Notes under the pieces: generated by a model
Told to the model about the DNA's origin: nothing
The model's input: the letters and a program-made list of their open reading frames with translations, nothing else
The model's database searches: none
From: CAZMXS01 sp964570325
GTDB taxonomy: Bacteria > Verrucomicrobiota > Kiritimatiellia > CAIQIC01 > CAZMXS01
Length of the DNA: 20,701 nt
Direction of reading: 5' to 3'
NCBI GenBank assembly: GCA_964570325.1
Contig: CAZMXS010000079.1
Location: 1-20,701 of the forward strand
In this document: positions 12,802-19,253 of the stretch, piece after piece
Position numbering within the stretch: the first letter of the stretch is position 1
Layout of the letters: each line of letters begins with the position of its first letter
Translations under genes and position numbers: made by a program

Positions 12802-14883
12802 TTAGGGTTTCCAATACGGCAGTTCCGCCTGCCACTGCTTCCGTTTCTTGTCCTCGGCGAAAGCGGCCGGCACGCGATACTCGCGGCCGGTATTCTTCGG
12901 CCCGGCTTGGCGACTCACGGCGGTGCCCCACCCGGCCAAGCCAGCATTCCAAGACGTCATGATCGCCTTGCCCAGCGTCCCGAGTTTACCGGGCACGCCG
13001 CTTTGCCCGGTGTACATCAGGCCCGCGCCGGCCCAAACGGGCAGATTCGGGCGCTCGGCCGACAGCGTCACGGTGCCGTCGGGATTAGTGACGGCATCTT
13101 TGGGCAGCCACCATGATTTCTTCTGGCCGGTCCGCTGGTCCGGTTGCGTCCGCAACTTCTCACCCTCGGGGCCGGCCAACTTTACCCCGGCCCGGATCGC
13201 GTCCGCCTGGGCCGCGTGATAATCCATCGCGCGGCTGTGCTGAACCGGGTCCAGATTTTCATAAGCCGCACGGGCCAGCCCTTCCTCGATCATGGTCTGC
13301 TGAACGTCCTCGGCGGGCCATACGTCGCGCAACCCCGGCACGGTCGCAATCGCCTTGCCGATGATCTGCGGCCCGCGCAGGCGTTCGACGTAGCCGATTT
13401 CGCGGCCGTATTTATCCTTGGTGTCCGTGGGATTGTTCGGATCGGATCGCAGGCGGATCGTGGAGCCGTCCGGCACAAGCTCTTTCATACGCTCGGCGCC
13501 TTCGCGTCCGTACGGCTCATCCGTGCTGCCCATCTTGGCCGCATGGGCAATCTCGGTCGCGTCAATGCCCTTGAACCGGATGCTGGTTCCGGCGGTTGTC
13601 GAAACAGTATCGCCGTCGCGTTCGTCGGACGGCTTCACGGTGCGATAAACACTCGGCGTTTTCGCGTCTTTGATCGCGTCCCCGACAATCCATTTCACGG
13701 CATTCCCCGCCGCCGGCGTGAATACGCGCGGCACCGGCCCGGCCATGTTCAAGGGCTTGGACTTCGCGGCTAGGTCCTTGCGCATCTTGGATGCTTCATC
13801 CGGGCGCAAGCGTCCCTGCTTCTCCATCTCGTTGATTTTGTCCTGCTCCACCATGTACCGGGCTTCGTCGGCGACATTCTTGGAATACTTTCCACTGACA
13901 AAATCACTGATGGTTTTCTCAACCGGATTGCCCAGCGATGAAAGGACGCTGAATCCGATTTGCGCGCCGGTCGAATCGAGGAAATTCTTATCGCCCGGTA
14001 ACTCCCAGGCGCGCCCTTCCTCGAACGCCTTTTTCATGTCGGCCGCGGCATCGTCAATCTTCCCGCGCCGATAGGTTTCCAGGCCGGTCGCCGCGCCGAC
14101 AAGGCCGACTGCCTTGGCCAGGGCCTTGATGCTCTTGGGGTTCTTCAGTGCGTCACCGATGGCCGGGATCTCCGTCCCGGTCCAGTCGACGACGGCATCA
14201 TACGCCCGCTTCAACAGCGAAAGCGGCGTCTTGATGAAGCCCGGCGTCTTGGCGGCCAGTGATTTCAGGGCATTGTCGATCGGGAAAACAACGCCCACCT
14301 TCAAGGCACTGGCGGCCTTCTCCAACAGCGGGATGGCCTTTGTGAGTTTGGCCAATCCCTTCCCCACAATGCCCTTGGCCGACTTCAAGCCATAGATGGC
14401 GGCGATTGACTCAGCGGTGCCGGCGGCAAGGGCCAGGTTGCGGTCGCTCTTGTACGGCATGTCCGGGTTGGCCGTGCGGTAATCGTTCAACTTGTCGGCC
14501 GTGAAGCCGGCCACGGCGGAAACCAGTAGATCGCGAATCGGCTTGGCCGTGAAAATGCGCTTGGCGACGTTCGCCGCGCGCACCTTTCCGCCGGGCAACG
14601 GCAAGGCCAGCGCCGCCGCCAGTCCCAGCCCCCGCTTCCATGCCGGATCGGATTCGCTGACGCCGACATCGCCAATGCGGCTCACCGCATCAACCACGCG
14701 CCGGATTTTATCGGAAAGATTCGGCTCCCGCAGCACGGCCCCGGAATCGGATGAGTAGCGGGCACCGGATGAACGACCACCCCCACCCCCGCCATGCATC
14801 CGGGCGAACATCGCCTTGCGTTGTTCGTCGTCCATGGGGCCGCGTGGCGGCCCTGGGCGATTCCGTATGAAGAACGGCGTCAT
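12802..14883 (-). CDS. Tagged phage protein with a staphylococcal-nuclease-like (SNase/TNase) domain
   Basis: Protein of 693 residues. The N-terminus carries the MDDEQRKAMFARM tag at 17-29 and then a Gly/Ser stretch. Residues about 55-300 are Ala/Leu/Lys-rich and helical with membrane-active-looking stretches (GLGLAAALALPLP, SIAAIYGL). Residues about 411-568 match the SNase fold: RDGDTVS (D423, D425), SIRFKGID (R436, D441), ATE (E444), DEPYGREG, DKYGREIGYV (R494) and IEEGLARAAY. All residues equivalent to the catalytic Arg35, Glu43 and Arg87 and the Ca-binding aspartates of nuclease are present. The C-terminus WQAELPYWKP resembles that of a small antisense gene at 19000-19239. The start overlaps the protease gene as ATGA. 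Probably a virion-internal or ejected protein; this role is inferred. Confidence 0.8.
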   Translation of the reverse strand: MTPFFIRNRPGPPRGPMDDEQRKAMFARMHGGGGGGRSSGARYSSDSGAVLREPNLSDKIRRVVDAVSRIGDVGVSESDPAWKRGLGLAAALALPLPGGKVRAANVAKRIFTAKPIRDLLVSAVAGFTADKLNDYRTANPDMPYKSDRNLALAAGTAESIAAIYGLKSAKGIVGKGLAKLTKAIPLLEKAASALKVGVVFPIDNALKSLAAKTPGFIKTPLSLLKRAYDAVVDWTGTEIPAIGDALKNPKSIKALAKAVGLVGAATGLETYRRGKIDDAAADMKKAFEEGRAWELPGDKNFLDSTGAQIGFSVLSSLGNPVEKTISDFVSGKYSKNVADEARYMVEQDKINEMEKQGRLRPDEASKMRKDLAAKSKPLNMAGPVPRVFTPAAGNAVKWIVGDAIKDAKTPSVYRTVKPSDERDGDTVSTTAGTSIRFKGIDATEIAHAAKMGSTDEPYGREGAERMKELVPDGSTIRLRSDPNNPTDTKDKYGREIGYVERLRGPQIIGKAIATVPGLRDVWPAEDVQQTMIEEGLARAAYENLDPVQHSRAMDYHAAQADAIRAGVKLAGPEGEKLRTQPDQRTGQKKSWWLPKDAVTNPDGTVTLSAERPNLPVWAGAGLMYTGQSGVPGKLGTLGKAIMTSWNAGLAGWGTAVSRQAGPKNTGREYRVPAAFAEDKKRKQWQAELPYWKP

Positions 14884-16454
14884 GCTCTTGCGGGGCCATG
14901 CCAGAGGCCGCTCTTGGTTGGGTCCGTGTGCTTCAGTCGCGCAAGATTCTTGTCCGGGTTGCCTTCGGACAGACGCTTTGCGTCCGCTTCAACATCGGCA
15001 TCCGGACGCATGGATTGCGCGTTGCCAAGATCGTTGTTTCGGATGGCCTTCCAATACAGCGAATTCTTTGCAATCCGGCGCTTGTACTGCAAAACCGGGT
15101 CCGCGTCCTTGGCCGCCTGGGCTTCGGCGCGGGCGCGGTCACGTTCGGCTTTCTCAACCTTGCGCTGTTCAGCTGCAACGGAAGCCGCGAGTTCGCGCGC
15201 GGCTTTGCGTTCCTCCAAGGTACGCGCGCGGGCCTCGGCATTCGCGGCGGCCTGTTTGGCGGCGGCGATGTCCTCGCGCTGGCCGATTTTCTCGGCGGCA
15301 ATCTTGCCGTCGAGCTCGGCCGCCGTATCCTCCCACTCGCGCCGCTCTTTGTCGTACCGCTCAAGATTCTTCTGGTTGCGCGCCTCGGCTTTATCGAGTT
15401 CGATCTGCAGATAGGCTTTGCGCTTCGCCGGGTCCTTGTGCTTGGCCCGGATGATCTTCTTCATCTTGGACAGTTCGCCCCGAACCCGCTTGTTTTCCGC
15501 CTCGGCGGCGGCCACCTGCTTGTGAATCTGCGCGAAGGGCACGCCCTCCTTGAACAAGTCAGATTCCAGCTTGCGCGTGTCCGTGAGCTTGTAGGACGTG
15601 AGTTCCGGCGGCGTTGGCTCGCGCGTCGCAATCCGGTCGCGTTCGGCCTCCAGGTCGGAAATGCGCGCGGCGTAGTCGCGGGTCGGCGTGTAGGTGCGGC
15701 CATCCGCTGAAATCGGGCTGGTGCGCGGCGTTTTCAGGTTCGAGGTGCTGTGGCTGGTCCCGCCACCCCCACCGCCCCAATGCCCGCCGCTCAACCGCGC
15801 GAACATGGCCTTGCGCTGATCATCGTCGAGGATTCGCGATGCATTGGCCAGTATCCGGCGCGGCGAGCAATGCGGCTGCATGGCGCCGCGAATGAGCATC
15901 AGAAAAGGGGCAAGATCCCGCCTCGGGGTTGGCGCGGTGGGAGAATGCACTGCGGCTGGAGGTGGCGACGCCACGGGCGGGGCGTCACGATTCGACAGCG
16001 GGACCATGCCTGAAATATTCGGGTCGTTTGTCACGGCCGCGTTGACCAGGTGCATCGGCCGGACGCGCTGATTTTCCATCACCGTGCATTCATCCTGGCG
16101 GAACACCGGGGAAATGAAGCGATACCGGCCGCCGGTTACGGCCTGCTGGCCCGTATCACTCCAGCGGATTTTCGCCCAAAGTCCATCCGGGCGCGGTTCG
16201 AGCGCGACAATCCAGCCGGCGGCCTCGCTCGGCTTGTCGTGGTCTAGGCTGAAATGATCGAAGTCGATCAGGATGCCGGGAAAGTTCGGCTGACTGGCCT
16301 CGGCGTTGAACCGGCTGACAATCGCCTCGATGCTCGGCGCGTCAATGACCTGTACAAGCCCCGTGGGGTTGTGCGGGAATTCGCCCTTCGGCGCGATCTG
16401 ATACCAGTCGTCCGGTGGCAACTGAAAGCTGTTGGTCAGCAGCATGGTGTTCAT
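14880..16454 (-). CDS. Mu I-like prohead protease fused to a coiled-coil scaffold
   Basis: The product is 524 residues. Residues 1-155 resemble the Mu gpI family: GILIDFDHFSLDHD (H67), AAGWIVALEPRPDGLWAKIRW, YRFISPVF (S115) and LVNAAVTNDPNISGM. This family self-cleaves and processes the prohead. A Pro-rich linker (158-178) leads to the tag LDDDQRKAMFARL (209-221) and a Gly-rich stretch. Residues about 250-480 are a long charged coiled coil (EAERDRIA, AAAEAENKRVRGEL, EKAERDRARAEAQAAK), as expected for a scaffold. The longer open frame to 16571 is rejected: the ATG at 16454 overlaps the preceding TAA (TAATG) and has GGGAG six bases upstream. Confidence 0.85.
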   Translation of the reverse strand: MNTMLLTNSFQLPPDDWYQIAPKGEFPHNPTGLVQVIDAPSIEAIVSRFNAEASQPNFPGILIDFDHFSLDHDKPSEAAGWIVALEPRPDGLWAKIRWSDTGQQAVTGGRYRFISPVFRQDECTVMENQRVRPMHLVNAAVTNDPNISGMVPLSNRDAPPVASPPPAAVHSPTAPTPRRDLAPFLMLIRGAMQPHCSPRRILANASRILDDDQRKAMFARLSGGHWGGGGGGTSHSTSNLKTPRTSPISADGRTYTPTRDYAARISDLEAERDRIATREPTPPELTSYKLTDTRKLESDLFKEGVPFAQIHKQVAAAEAENKRVRGELSKMKKIIRAKHKDPAKRKAYLQIELDKAEARNQKNLERYDKERREWEDTAAELDGKIAAEKIGQREDIAAAKQAAANAEARARTLEERKAARELAASVAAEQRKVEKAERDRARAEAQAAKDADPVLQYKRRIAKNSLYWKAIRNNDLGNAQSMRPDADVEADAKRLSEGNPDKNLARLKHTDPTKSGLWHGPARA

Positions 16455-17743
16455 TAAAGGCTCCCGGAGCGCACGCTGGCGGCCCACTCCGGGCTGCCCA
16501 CCTTCAAGGGCTTGCTTTTGCTGGCGGCCGTGCGCTGCTTCTTGGTGATGGCTTTGGACTGCGGGGTCCACTTCTGTTTGTCCGCATTCCAGACCATGTC
16601 GGCGCCTTTCTTGCCGGAGGATTCAACAATCCACTTCTGCAGGGCGCCGTCCCATTTCGAGTTTGTCGAAGGCTGCGCCGGCCGGGCCGCCACTGGCGCG
16701 GCGCTGCGGCCTTTGCTTAAATCCGTAGCCTTTTGCGTGGTCGTGGTGGCTGCGGTTTTGGTTGGCGGCTGCAGGGAGATTCCTTTTTCGGCCATGGATT
16801 TGACCACGGCCGGCGGAATGACAATATCCGTGCCGGGGATGGTAACGTTACCCTGGGCGTCGGTGACGGCCGTAAACTTGCGTTGGCTGTCCGTTGGCTT
16901 TACGCCTTTCGGCAAGAGTTTGCCGGTCTGCGGATCGATGTATTGGCCGGTCTTCTCGTCGAAGCCAGCGGTCCCGCCGGCGTGTTGCGTGCCGCTGGCC
17001 GGCGCCGTCCCTCGCGGATCGGCTTCAATGCCGCGGCCGTCTTGCCCGCCCAGCATTGGGCCGGTCGGAATGGATTGGCCAGAAACGATCTTGCGAAACA
17101 TTCCGGCATCGCCAGAGGCCGCCGCGTTGGAACGCGCTTTATCCCATGTGACTTTCGCAACTTCCTGCCCATCGATGTAATAGCGCCCGCCCTGTTCGGT
17201 CAAAACAGGTTTGTTGCCCTGACTGGCACCGGTCGTGCCGTACTCTCCCGGCTGGCCCGGCTTCGGGGCCGCAAAGCCGGTTGACTTACGCTTCGCCAGT
17301 TCGGCGTCATAAACCGACTTGGTAACTTCCTTGCCTCCGACAAAATACGCGCCGTCTTTGGTGATGGTCGGCATTGTCGCGGATCGGGTAGCAACGGCGC
17401 CGCCTGCCGGCCCGCCGGTCGGCGTATCGACAATTATCCAGTCCTGTGAAGTAGTGTCCCAGACTGCAGATTGTCCGGCGGCGACCGCCGGCGGCGGGTA
17501 CAGCATCGCCGCAATGCGCGGATCGGAGGTCACGAAGTCACCACCCGGCCCGGCGCCTACACCGCCGGTTGAACCACCGCCCGTTGTCGCGCGCGGCGTT
17601 GTCGCCGCCGGCTTCGTGGCGGTCCCGCCGCCGCCGTGGCCCATCCTGGCAAACATGGCTTTGCGCTGTTCATCATCCATGGGGCCACCGGGGCCAGCGT
17701 TCAGCATGGCGCGTTCAATGGCGGTGCGGTTACACAGAATCAT
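16454..17743 (-). CDS. Low-complexity tagged phage protein with W-x6-W motifs
   Basis: The product is 429 residues with no recognised family. The tag MDDEQRKAMFARM is at 22-34, followed by GHGGGG and a Gly/Thr/Pro-rich stretch. Two 16-residue units are similar: GAYFVGGKEVTKSVYD (131-146) and GRYYIDGQEVAKVTWD (186-201). Three W-[DN]-x5-W motifs occur: WDTTSQDW (95-102), WDGALQKW (364-371) and WNADKQKW (385-392). The C-terminus is basic. The start is chosen at 17743, where AGGAG is seven bases upstream; an ATG at 17749 makes an ATGA overlap with the portal stop but leaves AGGAG only one base away. Most frame upstream to 17938 overlaps the portal gene and is not used. Likely a head-interior or accessory protein by position. 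Confidence 0.75.
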   Translation of the reverse strand: MILCNRTAIERAMLNAGPGGPMDDEQRKAMFARMGHGGGGTATKPAATTPRATTGGGSTGGVGAGPGGDFVTSDPRIAAMLYPPPAVAAGQSAVWDTTSQDWIIVDTPTGGPAGGAVATRSATMPTITKDGAYFVGGKEVTKSVYDAELAKRKSTGFAAPKPGQPGEYGTTGASQGNKPVLTEQGGRYYIDGQEVAKVTWDKARSNAAASGDAGMFRKIVSGQSIPTGPMLGGQDGRGIEADPRGTAPASGTQHAGGTAGFDEKTGQYIDPQTGKLLPKGVKPTDSQRKFTAVTDAQGNVTIPGTDIVIPPAVVKSMAEKGISLQPPTKTAATTTTQKATDLSKGRSAAPVAARPAQPSTNSKWDGALQKWIVESSGKKGADMVWNADKQKWTPQSKAITKKQRTAASKSKPLKVGSPEWAASVRSGSL

Positions 17744-17745
17744 GG

Positions 17746-18885
17746 TCATGCTCCTGGCGGTACGGCGTCGATCAGTTTCAGGCCGGTCTTTTCTTCCAGC
17801 AGGGCTTTGTCGACGCGGTATCCAGCCCAATTCAGGTTCGCGACGTTCTCTAGCAACTGCGGCACGTTCTCCTGTTGCGGGATGTTGAACGCGAAATACG
17901 CCGCGTGCGGATGGTGTGGGAAAAAGGTATCGAGCCATTCGGCGTCCAGATCCCGCTGGTAAACCTCCGAGAGCTTGGCCGCGTCGCTCTTGGCCAGTTC
18001 CAACAAGCCCTCCGAGTGCGCCCCGCCGGCCAGCGTGCCGCTACCGCTCTCGGTCAGCATCGTCAACAGGCCGCCGGTCGCGGCCAGCACGATCTGCCGG
18101 TCGCAGTAGTCAATGCGCTCCTGGTACGGCACGCGCGAGCGCTGGGCCAGGTCGATGGTTTTGACGTCGGCGCCCGGCGGCAGATACCCGCGCCGATTGC
18201 TGGCGAGTTGTTCGGCCATCGCAAGGTATTCGGCTTCCTTTTCCGGCGTGGTGCCCGGCGGGCCGACAAAGAAAATCGACTGATTGGCGCTGGCATCCAG
18301 CGCCGCGTCCCAGTCGGCCATTGCGAGCTGTTTGCTGAAAAAGTGCCGGTCGATCCCGCGATGCAGGGCCGGGGCTTCCATGACGCAGAACTCGCGCGGA
18401 TCCACCACTTCGCCTTTCGGCTCGTTCTGCTTGGTTTCCGGGTTCAGCCGCCAGTCGCCGCGCTCGTTGCGCACCCAGTACCATTGCTCAACCGGGTCGA
18501 GCTTGGAAACCAGTGTTCCGTATCCGGCCCTGATTTTTTGGACGTGGGCGAAGCCCCGGAAAAGGGCGCTCGCCAGAAAATAGCTGGCCTGCTTGAAATT
18601 GGAAATGCGGTCGTATGCGTACCGGAGCAAGTCGGCCTGTTCCCCGCCCAGGTATGGATCGGCGTTCTCGGCAACCCGGATTTCCCAGTCGAGAGAGTCA
18701 ATGAAGGCCAGCCGCCGGGCCATGGCGGCGGCAATCGTGACGTCCGCCCGTTCCATGTGCATAAAGAACCATTGCAGGTCGGCGAATTGGCCGCGGTCGG
18801 CGTCGGCTTCCATGCCCATCAGCCGGGACATGGTCAGGCCCCGGATCGGATTATAGTAATCCCGCCAATTCGTTCTGTGCTTCAC
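17746..18885 (-). CDS. Portal protein, Mu gp29-like (DUF935)
   Basis: Dodecameric portal through which DNA is packaged and ejected (known role of the family). The product is 379 residues, shorter than Mu gp29 (about 512). Matches seen: N-terminal NPIRGLTMSRLMGMEADADRG; MERADVTIAAAMARRLAFIDSLDWEI (about 50-75); YWVRNERGDW; and YCDRQIVLAATGGLLTM followed by a 'GG.H.E...L...DA..L...Y..DL' region, which matches 'CDRQI.K...GQTLTT...G' and the following helix of DUF935. The start is a GTG at 18885 with AAGGA about nine bases upstream; it gives the complete N-terminal motif. The stop is at 17746. The Mu-like family of portal plus protease indicates a Mu-type head module. Confidence 0.88.
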   Translation of the reverse strand: MKHRTNWRDYYNPIRGLTMSRLMGMEADADRGQFADLQWFFMHMERADVTIAAAMARRLAFIDSLDWEIRVAENADPYLGGEQADLLRYAYDRISNFKQASYFLASALFRGFAHVQKIRAGYGTLVSKLDPVEQWYWVRNERGDWRLNPETKQNEPKGEVVDPREFCVMEAPALHRGIDRHFFSKQLAMADWDAALDASANQSIFFVGPPGTTPEKEAEYLAMAEQLASNRRGYLPPGADVKTIDLAQRSRVPYQERIDYCDRQIVLAATGGLLTMLTESGSGTLAGGAHSEGLLELAKSDAAKLSEVYQRDLDAEWLDTFFPHHPHAAYFAFNIPQQENVPQLLENVANLNWAGYRVDKALLEEKTGLKLIDAVPPGA

Positions 18886-18910
18886 GCGCGCGTTCCTTCC
18901 CGCTGTCGAG

Positions 18911-18925
18911 CAAGCCTATGGCTTG
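18911..18925. repeat. 6-bp perfect inverted repeat upstream of the portal gene
   Basis: CAAGCC (18911-18916) and GGCTTG (18920-18925) flank TAT. It lies over the -10 region of the candidate portal promoter, so it could be an operator or simply a leader hairpin. Confidence 0.35.
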
Positions 18926-18942
18926 GCGAGAAGGAAAATCAA
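18913..18942 (-). promoter_or_regulatory. Candidate promoter upstream of the portal gene
   Basis: TTGATT (18942-18937) is followed, 18 bases on, by TAGGCT (18918-18913) on the minus strand, a weak -10. The call is based mainly on the 18/22-base match of 18947-18926 with the element at 12795-12774. This region (18886-18999) otherwise holds no gene on the minus strand. Confidence 0.35.
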
Positions 18943-18999
18943 CACACGATGGGCGGTGCCGTCGAGCTGGTGGTGTTGTGCTTGTTGTCGTGGCGGTGA

Positions 19000-19239
19000 A
19001 TGAGTATGAATGGGCACATGGAAACCCTACGACGTTGGATCATTGCCGCAGCTATTGTGACTGCGTGTCTTGCTGTGTGCTTCGCGGCTATCGCGTACCA
19101 TAAGCAAGCGCTTGCCGAAGCGCGCGAATACGAGTCACGTACGAAGGCGCGCGAGGCCAAGGAAGCTTTGAAGCAAAAAGAGAAGGCCGCACAAGAGGCC
19201 AGATGGAAAGCAGAGTTTCCCCACTGGACGCCGGAATAG
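19000..19239 (+). CDS. Small single-pass membrane protein on the opposite strand (possible moron)
   Basis: Product of 79 residues (or 73 from the ATG at 19018). After a short N-terminus with RRW, residues about 13-33 form one membrane helix (WIIAAAIVTACLAVCFAAIAY); residues about 35-70 are a highly charged coiled-coil-like helix (AREYESRTKAREAKEALKQKEKA). It ends ARWKAEFPHWTPE, which matches the C-terminus of the nuclease protein (WQAELPYWKP). This match and a coherent composition argue that it is a real gene although it opposes all its neighbours. The ribosome site is weak (GGCGGTGA just before the ATG). It is convergent with terL, 14 bases apart. Function unknown: inner-membrane protein with a cytoplasmic coil, or a spanin-like or superinfection factor. 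Confidence 0.6.
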   Translation: MSMNGHMETLRRWIIAAAIVTACLAVCFAAIAYHKQALAEAREYESRTKAREAKEALKQKEKAAQEARWKAEFPHWTPE

Positions 19240-19253
19240 AATCAAACAGGGAA

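Noticed and set aside
17875..18999. 374-residue + strand open frame opposite the portal gene
   Set aside because: It mirrors the portal gene, which has clear DUF935 motifs; the composition is typical of an antisense frame in GC-rich DNA.
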